Shown here piece after piece: positions 24,350 through 33,149 of a stretch of DNA of 64,000 bases. The notes under the pieces are model-generated. The model was not told the origin of the DNA. It did not search any database and saw nothing but the letters and a program-made list of their open reading frames with translations. The first letter of the stretch is position 1. Each line of letters starts with the position of its first letter. The position numbers and the translations under genes were made by a program. The DNA is from Cyanobacteria bacterium SBLK (lineage in GTDB: Bacteria > Cyanobacteriota > Cyanobacteriia > Cyanobacteriales > Spirulinaceae), in NCBI GenBank assembly GCA_017746715.1, contig JAGHZQ010000053.1, positions 60,310-124,309 on the forward strand, given 5' to 3'.

Positions 24350-25918
24350 ATGACTCAAAACGACGAAATCCAAGCCCCAAAACCTCTTGCTGTACCCGGC
24401 CGAATTCAAGATCACGTTGAGTTATTCCAAGAACCAGAATATCAAGACCTGTTTGAGTACAAGCGCCAATTTGAAGGCGCTCACGATCCCGATGAAGTCG
24501 CTCGCATCGCCGAATGGACGAAATCTTGGGACTATCGCGAAAAGAATTTTGCTCGCGAAGCCTTAACCGTCAACCCAGCCAAAGCCTGCCAACCCCTCGG
24601 CTCTCTCTTCTGCGCTTCTGGATTTGAAGGTACTCTCCCCTACTCTCACGGTTCTCAAGGTTGTGTGGCTTACTTCCGTACCCACTTAACCCGGAACTAC
24701 AAAGAACCGTTCCAAGCCGTTTCCTCTTCCATGACGGAAGATGCGGCAGTATTCGGCGGTCTGAAAAACATGATTGAAGGGTTTGCTAACGCTTACGCGC
24801 TCTACAAGCCCAAAATGATCGCCCTTTGCACCACCTGCATGGCAGAAGTTATCGGCGATGACTTGCAATCCTTCATCCAAACCTCGAAAAATGAAGGCTC
24901 CATCCCCCAAGACTTCCCCGTTCCCTACGCTCACACCCCCAGCTTTGTCGGCTCCCACATCACGGGTTACGACAATATGCTCAAAGGGATCTTGACCTGC
25001 TTGACCGAAGGCAAGAAAAAAGACACCACCAATGGTAAATACCTCTTCAACCTCGGTTTCGATCCCTACATCGGCAACCTGCGGGAACTGAAGCGCATCC
25101 TTGGCTTGTTTGGAGTTGATTATACCATTCTCTCGGACAACACCGAAACTTTTGATTCTCCCAACACGGGCGAGTTCAAAATGTATCACGGGTTGACCAA
25201 ATTGGAAGATGCTGCTGATAGCATTAATGCTGAAGGTTCTTTCTTCTTCCAAAAATACACTACTCCCAAAACCCAAGATTATATTACCAAAGAATGGGGA
25301 CAATCTACCTATAATTTCCGTCCCTTTGGTATTCGCGGTACCGATGAGTTCTTGATGAAACTCTCCGCCGTCACCGGCAAACCCATCCCCGAAGAGTTAG
25401 AAGCAGAACGCGGTCGCGCAATGGATGCGATCAACGATTCCCAAGCCTGGATTCACGGCAAGCGGATTGCACTTTACGGCGATCCCGACCATGTTTTGAA
25501 CTTAACTCAGTTCTTGCTCGAATTGGGCGCAGAACCCGTTCACATCGTTGTCACCAACAGCAACGCTGACTTTGAAGCCGAAGCCAAAGCTCTGTTAGAG
25601 TCCAGCCCCTACGGTAAAGATGGTCAAGTTTGGGGCGGTAAAGACTTGTGGCACTTGCGCTCTCTCATGTTCACGGAGCCTGTTGACCTGTTGATCGGCA
25701 ACTCCTATGGGAAGTACCTGTGGCGCGATACCCACACCCCCATCGTTCGCATCGGCTATCCCATCTTCGATCGCCACCACATGCACCGTTACGCTACCTT
25801 AGGCTATCAAGGCGCGTTCAACATGCACAACTGGATTGTGAACACAATTCTCGACGAATTGGATCGCAACACCATCATCCCGGCGAAAACGGATATCTCC
25901 TTTGACTTGATCCGTTAA
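24350..25918 (+). CDS. nifK: Nitrogenase MoFe protein beta chain NifK
   Basis: Partner of NifD in the alpha2-beta2 MoFe protein; supplies the other P-cluster ligands. 522 residues from ATG 24350 with TTGGAG 7 nt upstream; an ATG 12 nt earlier is less well spaced. Key cysteines are in 'AKACQPLGSLFCASGF', 'HGSQGCVAYFR' and 'LCTTCMAEVIGDD', together with the serine-bearing 'FVGSHITGYDNM'. The C-terminus 'YATLGYQGAFNMHNWIVNTILDELDRN' is standard. Confidence 0.97.
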   Translation: MTQNDEIQAPKPLAVPGRIQDHVELFQEPEYQDLFEYKRQFEGAHDPDEVARIAEWTKSWDYREKNFAREALTVNPAKACQPLGSLFCASGFEGTLPYSHGSQGCVAYFRTHLTRNYKEPFQAVSSSMTEDAAVFGGLKNMIEGFANAYALYKPKMIALCTTCMAEVIGDDLQSFIQTSKNEGSIPQDFPVPYAHTPSFVGSHITGYDNMLKGILTCLTEGKKKDTTNGKYLFNLGFDPYIGNLRELKRILGLFGVDYTILSDNTETFDSPNTGEFKMYHGLTKLEDAADSINAEGSFFFQKYTTPKTQDYITKEWGQSTYNFRPFGIRGTDEFLMKLSAVTGKPIPEELEAERGRAMDAINDSQAWIHGKRIALYGDPDHVLNLTQFLLELGAEPVHIVVTNSNADFEAEAKALLESSPYGKDGQVWGGKDLWHLRSLMFTEPVDLLIGNSYGKYLWRDTHTPIVRIGYPIFDRHHMHRYATLGYQGAFNMHNWIVNTILDELDRNTIIPAKTDISFDLIR

Positions 25919-26045
25919 TTCCCCAAGGAAACGTTATGGGTTTTGAGGAGAAGGTACAACCCAATAATGAACCTCAAAACTCATAACTTCCCTTTTTCAA
26001 TTATCCTTTCGGCTTCGCTCCCTTCGACTCGGCTCAGGGCAAGCA

Positions 26046-26080
26046 ATTATCAATTATCACTTATCAATTATCAATTACCC
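26046..26080. repeat. Heptamer repeat before nifE
   Basis: Four to five TTATCAA/TTATCAC units directly in front of nifE, preceded by a dispersed element containing CTTCGACTCGGCTCAG (about 26023-26038). The same heptamer family recurs at 54292-54335 and 63884-64000. Confidence 0.8.
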
Positions 26081-26086
26081 AGTCTC

Positions 26087-27523
26087 ATGAAAGCCAAACG
26101 CAAAGTCGCCGAACTGCTAGAAGCAGGTTGCGAACACAAAAAAGACCATAAAAAAGGGAAAAATAAAGCCTGCAAGCATCAGGCGAAACCCGGTGCGGCA
26201 CAAGGCGGTTGCGCTTTTGACGGAGCTTCTATTGCCCTCGTTCCCATCACCGATGCCGCTCATTTCGTTCACGGTCCGATCGCCTGTTCGGGAAACTCTT
26301 GGAATAGTCGCGGCAGTCTCTCTTCCGGACCGATGACCTATAAGATGGGTTTTACGACAGACTTAAGTGAAAATGATATTATTTTTGGTGGCGAAAAGAA
26401 ACTTTATAAGGGAATTTCGCAAGTTATTAAACGCTACGATCCCCCCGCAATTTTTGTGTATTCTACTTGCGTTCCCGCTCTTATCGGCGATGATATCGAT
26501 GCCGTCTGCGAGGCAGCAACAAAGAAATGGAACACCCCGGTTATCCCCGTTCATTCTCCTGGATTTGTGGGAACGAAAAATATTGGAAATAAGTTAGGAG
26601 GCGAGGCATTACTCGACCATGTTGTCGGCACGAGAGAACCGGAATACACTACACCTTTTGATATTAATTTAATTGGAGAATACAACATTGCAGGCGAGCT
26701 TTGGGGCGTACTGCCGCTATTAGAAAAAGTCGGCATTCGCGTACTTTCTAAGATTACTGGAGATGCTCGTTACGAAGAAATTTGTTACGCTCATCGCGCT
26801 AAATTGAACGTGATGATCTGCTCGAAGGCGCTGATCAATATGGCGCAGAAGATGGAGAAAAATTACGGTATTCCTTACATTGAAGAATCGCTTTACGGGA
26901 TTGCCGATGTCAATAATTTATTGCGTCACGTTGCCAACCATTTTGGCGATCCGGACTTAAAAGAACGAGTTGAGAAACTGATTGCTGAAGAAACGGCAGC
27001 TCTCGATATTGCTCTCGAACCCTATCGTCAACGTCTCAAAGATAAGCGAGTCGTGCTTTATACGGGCGGTGTTAAAAGCTGGTCGATTATTTCTGCGGCG
27101 CAGGATTTAGGCATCAAAGTCGTTGCCACCAGTACCAAGAAAAGTACGGAAGAGGATAAGGCTCGCATCAAAAAGTTACTCGGTCAAGATGGTTTGACTT
27201 TAAGTAAGGGCAGCGCGCCAGAATTATTGCGCGTAATTGAAAAAACCAATGCCGATATGCTGATTGCGGGGGGACGGAATCAATACACGGCTCTTAAAGC
27301 ACGCATTCCTTTCCTCGATATCAACCAAGAACGCCACCATCCTTATGCAGGTTACGTGGGGATGATCGAGATGGCGAAAGAGTTGGATGAGGCACTCCAC
27401 AGCCCCATTTGGAAGCAGGTTCGCTTACCCGCACCTTGGGAAGAATATCCTTCAAATTATTCCCCTATTCCAAATTATCCCTCACCGGTTAAACCTCAGT
27501 TTGTTGTTGGACTTCAGCCTTAG
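26087..27523 (+). CDS. nifE: FeMo-cofactor scaffold protein NifE
   Basis: With NifN forms the scaffold that matures NifB-co into FeMo-cofactor. 478 residues from ATG 26087 (MKAKRKVAELLEAGCEHKK); a longer frame from 25943 would translate the heptamer repeat and is rejected. NifD-like motifs: 'PGAAQGGCAFDGASIAL', 'ACSGNSWNSRG', 'STCVPALIGDDIDAVC' and 'HSPGFVGTKNIG'. The C-terminus is slightly longer than in many NifE ('YPSNYSPIPNYPSPVKPQ', proline-rich). Lysine-rich N-terminal segment (residues 15-35) is notable. Confidence 0.95.
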   Translation: MKAKRKVAELLEAGCEHKKDHKKGKNKACKHQAKPGAAQGGCAFDGASIALVPITDAAHFVHGPIACSGNSWNSRGSLSSGPMTYKMGFTTDLSENDIIFGGEKKLYKGISQVIKRYDPPAIFVYSTCVPALIGDDIDAVCEAATKKWNTPVIPVHSPGFVGTKNIGNKLGGEALLDHVVGTREPEYTTPFDINLIGEYNIAGELWGVLPLLEKVGIRVLSKITGDARYEEICYAHRAKLNVMICSKALINMAQKMEKNYGIPYIEESLYGIADVNNLLRHVANHFGDPDLKERVEKLIAEETAALDIALEPYRQRLKDKRVVLYTGGVKSWSIISAAQDLGIKVVATSTKKSTEEDKARIKKLLGQDGLTLSKGSAPELLRVIEKTNADMLIAGGRNQYTALKARIPFLDINQERHHPYAGYVGMIEMAKELDEALHSPIWKQVRLPAPWEEYPSNYSPIPNYPSPVKPQFVVGLQP

Positions 27524-27529
27524 TTTGTG

Positions 27530-27572
27530 ACAGGCAAGATGCCTGTTCTACCAACTTGGCAAGATGCTTGTT
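27530..27572. repeat. Dispersed palindromic repeat between nifE and nifN
   Basis: ACAGGCA-AGA-TGCCTGT (27530-27546) followed by a decayed second copy (27555-27572). This sequence type is a common interspersed repeat in cyanobacterial genomes. Confidence 0.75.
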
Positions 27573-27600
27573 TCGCTGCCCTTGATTCCCCGTTGCTATC

Positions 27601-28968
27601 ATGACTACTGTTCTAACTCCGAGAAAATCCGTTGCCGTCAATCCTCTAAAATTAAGCTCTCCCTTGGGTGCATCTCTTGCCTTTCTGGGACTTAAAGGAA
27701 CAGTACCGCTCTTTCATGGTTCTCAAGGGTGTACGGCATTTGCAAAAGTGGTTTTAGTTCGTCATTTCCGCGAAGCCATCCCTGTCGCTACAACAGCCAT
27801 GACTGAAGTGAGTACAATTTTAGGGGGCGAAGAAAATATCGAGCAGGCAATTCTGACTTTGGTGGAAAAAGCCAATCCGGAAATGATTTGCTTGCTCACC
27901 ACGGGGCTGACGGAAACGCGAGGGGATGATATGAATGGTATTCTCCGCAGTTTTCGCGGCAAACATCCGGAACTGGATTCCCTGCCCATTATCTTCGTTT
28001 CTACGCCGGATTATAAAGGCTCTTTACAGGATGGCTACGCGGCGGCGATCGCGGAAACGGTAGCAGTCGAGTTTGCATCGGAGGGTGTCAACAACGCCCA
28101 GTTGCCCGGTCAAACTCAAGTGACGATTTTGGCCGGGCCTTCTTTATCCCCCGGAGATGTGGAAGAAATTAAGGAAATAGTCGGCGAATTTGGCTTAACG
28201 CCTTTATGCCTTCCCGATCTCTCCGGTTCCTTAGACGGACATCTCGACGACGATTTTAACCCCATCACCCCAGGGGGCACCTCCTTAGAACAATTGCAAC
28301 GGCTGGGAGAATCGCGTTTTACCTTGGCGATTGGAGACAGCATGGAGAAAGCCGCAAAGCGCTTGGAAGAGCGATTTGGCACGAAATATCAAGTGTTTCC
28401 GAGACTATCGGGATTGGCTGCGGTGGATGATTTTCTCTGGCGTTTATCCCAGATCGCTCAATTGGAAAATGTGCCTCGTTCTTTTGAAGCCGTTCCCGAT
28501 AAATATCGCCGCCAGCGCAAACAATTGCAAGATGCAATTTTAGATACGCATTTCTTCTTTGGTCGCAAGCGAATTTCTCTGGCATTAGAACCCGATTTAC
28601 TCTATCAAACCTGCTGGTTGTTGAAAGATATGGGGGCAGAAATTCAAGCCGCAGTTACACCGACCAACTCTCCAATTTTGAAGGATTTACCCATAGATTC
28701 CGTTACGGTTGGAGATTTAGAAGACTTTGAAGATTTAGCTTCTGGGTCGGATTTGTTGATTGCTAATTCCCATGCCAAAGCGATCGCCAAACGCCTGAAT
28801 ATTCCTCTTTATCGTATGGGTTATCCTATTTTCGATCGCTTTGGGAACGGTCGGCGCTGTTTGGTCGGCTATCGCGGTACGATCGAATTCCTTTTCGCTC
28901 TCGGTAATATTTTTATCGATGCAGAAGAAGAAAGAGCACACCATTTCCACTCTCATTCTCATAACTAA
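27601..28968 (+). CDS. nifN: FeMo-cofactor scaffold protein NifN
   Basis: NifK-like half of the NifEN scaffold. 455 residues with 'NPLKLSSPLGASLAFLGLKGTVPLFHGSQGCTAFAKV', carrying the conserved Gly-Ser-Gln-Gly-Cys, and 'LLTTGLTETRGDD', 'FVSTPDYKGSLQDGY'. The central 'LPDLSGSLDGHLDDDFNPITPGGT' and 'VGYRGTIEFLFALGNI' end are typical. The tail is histidine-rich (HHFHSHSHN), as in many NifN. It is followed by the first DUF269 gene after 36 nt. Confidence 0.95.
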   Translation: MTTVLTPRKSVAVNPLKLSSPLGASLAFLGLKGTVPLFHGSQGCTAFAKVVLVRHFREAIPVATTAMTEVSTILGGEENIEQAILTLVEKANPEMICLLTTGLTETRGDDMNGILRSFRGKHPELDSLPIIFVSTPDYKGSLQDGYAAAIAETVAVEFASEGVNNAQLPGQTQVTILAGPSLSPGDVEEIKEIVGEFGLTPLCLPDLSGSLDGHLDDDFNPITPGGTSLEQLQRLGESRFTLAIGDSMEKAAKRLEERFGTKYQVFPRLSGLAAVDDFLWRLSQIAQLENVPRSFEAVPDKYRRQRKQLQDAILDTHFFFGRKRISLALEPDLLYQTCWLLKDMGAEIQAAVTPTNSPILKDLPIDSVTVGDLEDFEDLASGSDLLIANSHAKAIAKRLNIPLYRMGYPIFDRFGNGRRCLVGYRGTIEFLFALGNIFIDAEEERAHHFHSHSHN

Positions 28969-29004
28969 ATTTATTCCATTCCAACTCAACTTTTCTGGTG
29001 AATC

Positions 29005-29511
29005 ATGACCTCTTCTGCCGTTCTTAACCCTCAATCCTCTGTCAGTTTTGTTAGACCGATCGCCCCTCGAGAAGTATTGCGAACGACAATATACGATCGC
29101 CCTTTTCTACAGGAACTCGCACGACAAGTCCGCCTGCGAGATACCTTGGGAATTTATCGGGGTTGGTCAAACGAACTGATGTTACAATCGTTAATTACCA
29201 CCAGCGATCGCGAATACGAGGCAGTTTCTCGAGGAGAAGTAGATGCCCTCAGTCAATTGCGAATATCTGCTTTTTATCACGCAATCGCGGCAACAATTGA
29301 AAAAGAAATTGGGAAAATGACCGAAACTTTTCTCAATCTTCATCATTGCGATAGTAATTCTGCCCTGATTTTTTGCGGTCGCGTTCTGGTTGTCCTCGAC
29401 CTATTTAAACGCATCGCCGACTTTGGTTTTGATTCCTTAGAGCGATTGGTGGCAGAGGGGGAAAGACTTGCTATTAATGCCACCCATAAAGCCCGTCGCT
29501 ATTTGCTTTAA
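29005..29511 (+). CDS. NifX-associated protein (DUF269), divergent copy
   Basis: 168 residues, a DUF269-family protein ('NifX-associated nitrogen fixation protein'). 'FLQELARQVRLRDTLGIYRGWSNELML' and 'QLRISAFYHAIAATIEKEIG' align by eye with the second copy at 30062, but similarity falls off at the ends and the 'FGWVLVWSGRLLLL' stretch becomes 'SALIFCGRVLVVLDL'. The family is nearly always found beside nifX and its function is unknown. Here copies flank nifX on both sides, suggesting duplication followed by divergence. Confidence 0.82.
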   Translation: MTSSAVLNPQSSVSFVRPIAPREVLRTTIYDRPFLQELARQVRLRDTLGIYRGWSNELMLQSLITTSDREYEAVSRGEVDALSQLRISAFYHAIAATIEKEIGKMTETFLNLHHCDSNSALIFCGRVLVVLDLFKRIADFGFDSLERLVAEGERLAINATHKARRYLL

Positions 29512-29561
29512 ATGATTTGAATTCAAAACTGAGAAATATTCCTTACTCTGGAGGAAACCCC

Positions 29562-29963
29562 ATGAAAGTTGCGTTTGGCACTCGAGATGGCGTGCATATT
29601 AACACGCATTTCGGTTCTGCTAAAAAAATGGACATTTATGATGTCTCCCAAGAAGGTTATAACTTTCTAAACACTATTGAATTTGGAGGAAATTTAAAGC
29701 AAGATGGGAATGAGGATAAATTAGTGCCAAAAATTGAGGCACTAGAGGGCTGCAAGATTGTTTATGTCGCTGCGATCGGAGGAAGTGCAGCCTCTCGCTT
29801 AATGAAGCATCAAGTCACGCCATTGAAAGTCCAAAGTGAAGAGGATGAAATCGAAACAATCCTTGAAGATTTGGTGAAAACTCTCAACGGAACTCCCCCC
29901 CCGTGGCTGAGAAAAATCATCGGTCAAACCTCGAAATCTTTTGATTTTGAAGACGATGATTAA
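29562..29963 (+). CDS. nifX: FeMo-cofactor carrier NifX
   Basis: Small protein that holds cofactor precursors (NifB-co, VK-cluster) on the way to NifEN. 133 residues from ATG 29562, with GGAGGAAA placed 5 nt upstream; an upstream frame from 29517 is rejected. It has the NifX-type fold ('VAFGTRDGVHINTHFGSAKKMDIYDV', 'CKIVYVAAIGGSAASRLMKHQVTPLKV') and the C-terminal 'LNGTPPPWLRKII' signature. It lies between two DUF269 genes. Confidence 0.95.
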   Translation: MKVAFGTRDGVHINTHFGSAKKMDIYDVSQEGYNFLNTIEFGGNLKQDGNEDKLVPKIEALEGCKIVYVAAIGGSAASRLMKHQVTPLKVQSEEDEIETILEDLVKTLNGTPPPWLRKIIGQTSKSFDFEDDD

Positions 29964-30061
29964 CTTTAAGTTTCAACCAATACTTTGACTTCACGGCTGC
30001 TGAGCTTGTCGAAGCACAGTATTGGCAACCAACAACTAACAACTAACAACCCAAAAAAACA

Positions 30062-30544
30062 ATGACCACAGCAACAGCAACTCCCGAAGCTCAAGACAAA
30101 GAAAAACTTGTCGCCGAAAGTCAATTTTTACAAGAACTGGTTCGTCAAATTCGCGCTCAAGATCATTATGGCGTTTATCGCAGTTGGGCGGATCATTTAG
30201 TTCTTTCTCCTTTCGTGGTAACCAAAGAGAAAAAACGCGAAATTTCCGTTGATGGCGATGTCGATCCCGCAACCCAATTGCGAATTCTTTCTTTCTATCG
30301 CGCGATCGCGGCTTGTATTGAAAAAGAAAACGGACAACTCTGCCAAGTTGTTGTAGACCTCTCTCACGAAGGCTTCGGTTGGGTCTTAGTTTGGAGCGGT
30401 CGTTTGTTGCTCTTAAATAAAACCCTCAGAGATGCTCAACGCTTTGGCTATGCTTCTTTAGAAAAATTAGCCCAGCAAGGAGATAAATTAACCAAATCTG
30501 GCATTGAAATGGCCAAGAAATTTCCTGAAGTTGCCGATTATTAA
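30062..30544 (+). CDS. NifX-associated protein (DUF269), canonical copy
   Basis: 160 residues of DUF269. 'SQFLQELVRQIRAQDHYGVYRSWADHLVLSPFVV' and 'FYRAIAACIEKENGQLCQVVVDLSHEGFGWVLVWSGRLLLL' are the family core. It lies 14 nt upstream of the CCE_0567-type gene, the usual cyanobacterial order nifX-DUF269-DUF683, so this is probably the ancestral copy. Function unknown. A heptamer repeat (AACTAAC type, about 30029-30050) precedes it. Confidence 0.9.
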   Translation: MTTATATPEAQDKEKLVAESQFLQELVRQIRAQDHYGVYRSWADHLVLSPFVVTKEKKREISVDGDVDPATQLRILSFYRAIAACIEKENGQLCQVVVDLSHEGFGWVLVWSGRLLLLNKTLRDAQRFGYASLEKLAQQGDKLTKSGIEMAKKFPEVADY

Positions 30545-30558
30545 TAGGAGTTTCAATA

Positions 30559-30789
30559 ATGGTTCAAACTGCACCCGAGAAACCCACTCCCGAAGCGATC
30601 GCGGAACTTAAAACCAAGATCAAAAAGCTCAATAGCCGGGCGGGTCAAATGAAAATGGACTTGCACGACTTAGCGGAGGGGCTGCCGACAGACTATCAAA
30701 AACTGCCAGAAGAGGCAGAAAAAACTTATCAAATCTATTGTCAGTTGGCAGAATTGAAAAAACAACTCAAAGCATGGGAAAAAGCCTAA
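30559..30789 (+). CDS. CCE_0567 family small metalloprotein (DUF683)
   Basis: 76 residues, two long helices in a hairpin: 'AIAELKTKIKKLNSRAGQMKMDLHDLAEGLP' and 'AEKTYQIYCQLAELKKQLKAWEKA'. It matches the nif-linked DUF683 family, whose Cyanothece member is a dimeric four-helix protein that can bind metal. Spacing to the DUF269 gene is 14 nt with a good ribosome site, so the pair is translated together. Role unknown; cofactor or iron handling is the usual guess. Confidence 0.88.
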   Translation: MVQTAPEKPTPEAIAELKTKIKKLNSRAGQMKMDLHDLAEGLPTDYQKLPEEAEKTYQIYCQLAELKKQLKAWEKA

Positions 30790-30865
30790 TCTAATCGGTT
30801 AATTCTCATCTGCTCTCGGTTCGCTCTTCACAATCCGTCATCTTAGTTTTAGGGGAATTAACACC

Positions 30866-31192
30866 ATGACTGCTACAACTCAAAGTCTCGCCGAATTCAA
30901 AAAACTAGTCAACGCTGAAGATTACTTGCAGTTTTTTGCAATCGAGTACGACGAAAAGTTTGTTAATGTCAATCGCCTTCACATCTTGAAACAATTTTCT
31001 TTGTTAATCGAGGAAGTCAATCGCGTTTTTCCCGATCTGGGAGAAGCAGAAAAATTGGAAAAATATTGCGAGTCTTTAAAGCAAGCCTACGGAGTTTTTG
31101 CTTCTAAGAGTCCTCTTGAAACCAAACTCTTTAAAGTTTTCCACGACAAACAGAAAAATATTGTTTTACTCCAAGATGTCGGTCAGGAGTAA
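30866..31192 (+). CDS. nifW: Nitrogenase-stabilising protein NifW
   Basis: 108 residues, matching NifW over its length ('FKKLVNAEDYLQFFAIEYDEKFVNVNRLHILKQF' and 'SPLETKLFKVFHDKQKNIVLLQ'). NifW protects or helps mature the MoFe protein; oxygen protection has been proposed. It lies 76 nt after the DUF683 gene and before hesA, the standard order in cyanobacteria. Confidence 0.93.
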   Translation: MTATTQSLAEFKKLVNAEDYLQFFAIEYDEKFVNVNRLHILKQFSLLIEEVNRVFPDLGEAEKLEKYCESLKQAYGVFASKSPLETKLFKVFHDKQKNIVLLQDVGQE

Positions 31193-31302
31193 GTAAAAAG
31201 AGAGCCTTTATCCTGTCAATAATACCCCAGACTCACCCCCAATCCAAACCCAGTCCCTCTCAGGAAGGGAGATCGAGAAGGGAGCAAACAACGAGGAGCA
31301 AA

Positions 31303-32091
31303 ATGTTAGAACTGAGTGCGATCGATTTAGAACGCTACCAACGACAAATCCAACTGCCGGGATTTGGCGAAGAGGGGCAAAAGAAACTGAAAAACGCCAC
31401 CGCCCTAGTTTCTGGCGTTGGGGGTTTGGGCGGTACGGTCGCACTCTATCTGGCCGTAGCAGGAATTGGCAAATTGATCCTCGTACGCGGGGGAAACCTG
31501 CGTTTGGACGATCTCAACCGTCAGATTTTAATGACGGATGATTGGGTGGGTAAATCCCGCGTGATTAAAGCAGAGGAAACCCTTAAGGGAATCAATCCCC
31601 ACCTCGAAATCGAGGCCGTTCCCGAATTTGTCACTGAGGAGAACGTGGATGCTTTGGTGCAACGGGCAGATATTGTTATGAGTTGCGCTTTTAGCTTTAC
31701 CGAACGAGATTTACTCAATGCAGCCTGCGTCCTGTGGAATAAGCCGATGGTGGAAGCAGCCATGAATGGTATGGATGCGTACTTAACGACCATCGTTCCA
31801 GGCAAAACGCCTTGTCTTTCCTGCATCTTTCCCGAAAAACCCGATTGGGATCGCTGGGGTTTTGGGGTTGTTGGTGCCGTTCCCGGTACTTTGGCTTGTT
31901 TGGCAGCGTTGGAGGCGATTAAGTATCTCACGGGCTTGGGAGAACCACTTCTCGGCAAACTCTTAACGATGGACTTAAATCGCTTGGAGTTTGCCAAACG
32001 CCGCCCCTATCGCGATCCCCATTGTCCGATTTGCGGAGAATCTCACCAAAAAGAGCCTAAATCTGCAAGTGCTTTACTACAAGCTGCTTAA
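31303..32091 (+). CDS. hesA: ThiF/MoeB-family protein HesA
   Basis: Adenylyltransferase-like protein of the E1 family, 262 residues. 'LERYQRQIQLPGFGEEGQKKL', the nucleotide site 'VSGVGGLGGTVALYLAVAGIG', 'LDDLNRQIL', and the zinc knuckle made of CLSC (about residue 165) and CPIC near the end. HesA is a partner of HesB in nif clusters and is thought to support molybdenum or sulfur chemistry for the cofactor. The ATG is preceded by GAGGAG. It is 24 nt upstream of hesB. Confidence 0.92.
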   Translation: MLELSAIDLERYQRQIQLPGFGEEGQKKLKNATALVSGVGGLGGTVALYLAVAGIGKLILVRGGNLRLDDLNRQILMTDDWVGKSRVIKAEETLKGINPHLEIEAVPEFVTEENVDALVQRADIVMSCAFSFTERDLLNAACVLWNKPMVEAAMNGMDAYLTTIVPGKTPCLSCIFPEKPDWDRWGFGVVGAVPGTLACLAALEAIKYLTGLGEPLLGKLLTMDLNRLEFAKRRPYRDPHCPICGESHQKEPKSASALLQAA

Positions 32092-32115
32092 ATTTTCCCC
32101 AAGGAGACTAAACCA

Positions 32116-32475
32116 ATGACCGTTACTCTCACTGAAAAAGCTGCATTTCGCCTGCGGAATTTCCTGCGGGGAAGTACGGATGAAACCAAAGGCGTTCGAG
32201 TTGCTGCCCTAGATGGCGGTTGCAGCGGCTATGAATATTCTTTGGATATCACCAGCCAAACAAACCCTGACGATAAGATTTACGAACAAGATAAAATTCG
32301 CATTTTCGTCGATCCGAAAAGTGATCCTTTACTTGATGGAATTGTCATTGATTTTGTTGAGAGTTTGGTACAAAGTGGCTTTACTTTCAATAATCCCAAT
32401 GCCACGGATACTTGTGGATGTGGAAAATCCTTCTCTGTGGGAGATTGTACCCCCGAAGGCGTGTCTTGTAGCTAA
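32116..32475 (+). CDS. hesB: IscA-like Fe-S assembly protein HesB
   Basis: 119-residue A-type Fe-S carrier. Ligand cysteines are in 'ALDGGCSGYEYSLDI' (C-terminal to beta strands) and the paired 'DTCGCGKSF' motif. A further tail 'SVGDCTPEGVSCS' with two extra cysteines is found in nif-linked HesB. It receives or delivers clusters for nitrogenase assembly. It is translated right after hesA with a strong AAGGAG site. Confidence 0.93.
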   Translation: MTVTLTEKAAFRLRNFLRGSTDETKGVRVAALDGGCSGYEYSLDITSQTNPDDKIYEQDKIRIFVDPKSDPLLDGIVIDFVESLVQSGFTFNNPNATDTCGCGKSFSVGDCTPEGVSCS

Positions 32476-32521
32476 TTCAATTCACCCTCAATCCCACTCG
32501 ACTCACTCCTCGACCCACTAT

Positions 32522-32545
32522 CTACCTCTCTCCCAAGAGAGGTAG
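32522..32545 (+). other. Stem-loop between hesB and fdxH
   Basis: Perfect 8-bp stem CTACCTCT / AGAGGTAG with an 8-nt loop, no T-run. It resembles dispersed cyanobacterial hairpins and may separate message stability of hesAB from fdxH. Confidence 0.45.
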
Positions 32546-32607
32546 AGTAAGAGGGGTAAAGCAATCAAAAACCCACACCTAAAACAAAAATAGAGGAGAA
32601 CTCAGCC

Positions 32608-33000
32608 ATGGCTGCGACATATAAAGTTCGCTTGATCAAAGGAGGAAAAAAAGGAAAAGGAGGAAAGCCAGACAAGCCTCCTGAAATGGATGTCACAATT
32701 GAAGTGCCTGATGACCAGTATATCTTAGATGCAGCTGACGACCAAGATATAGAACTGCCTTTTTCTTGTAAGTCTGGCAGTTGTTCGAGTTGTTTGGGCA
32801 AGATTGTTGAAATTGATGCTGCTGGCATCGTTCAAAAAATCGGTTCGGAAGAGCAACAAGCGCTCAATGAGAAAATCGATCAAGAAGAGCAGGCCTTTTT
32901 AGATGACGAACAACTTGCTAAGGGCTGGGTACTTTTGTGTGTCGCCTATCCCAAATCTGACTGCACGATTCATACTCACCGAGAAGCCTACTTAGGTTAG
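32608..33000 (+). CDS. fdxH: [2Fe-2S] ferredoxin FdxH with two insertions
   Basis: Plant-type ferredoxin that donates electrons to NifH. 130 residues. Cluster ligands Cys54, Cys59, Cys62 (CKSGSCSSC) and Cys111. FdxH traits are present ('ELPFSC', 'FLDDEQLAKGWVLLCVAYPKSDCTIHTH'). Two segments are not found in the ordinary protein of about 99 residues: a glycine/lysine loop at residues 12-25 (GGKKGKGGKPDKPP), and about 20 extra residues around 71-90 between Cys62 and Cys111. Both are in surface loops. It lies just downstream of hesAB, the usual place. Confidence 0.92.
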   Translation: MAATYKVRLIKGGKKGKGGKPDKPPEMDVTIEVPDDQYILDAADDQDIELPFSCKSGSCSSCLGKIVEIDAAGIVQKIGSEEQQALNEKIDQEEQAFLDDEQLAKGWVLLCVAYPKSDCTIHTHREAYLG

Positions 33001-33149
33001 GCGATCGCACTTTGGGTAATGGTCTGCTAAATCCGTTACCCATTTCTATTCAGTTCGCATATACAGCAATCGGTTTACTAGAACAATGATGAGAGTACAG
33101 ACAATTAATTCCGAATAACTACAACCCAAAAAAGATAGAGGTCAAAACC

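Noticed and set aside
25943..26086. Upstream extension of nifE
   Set aside because: It translates a heptamer repeat and a dispersed element; family alignment supports the ATG at 26087.
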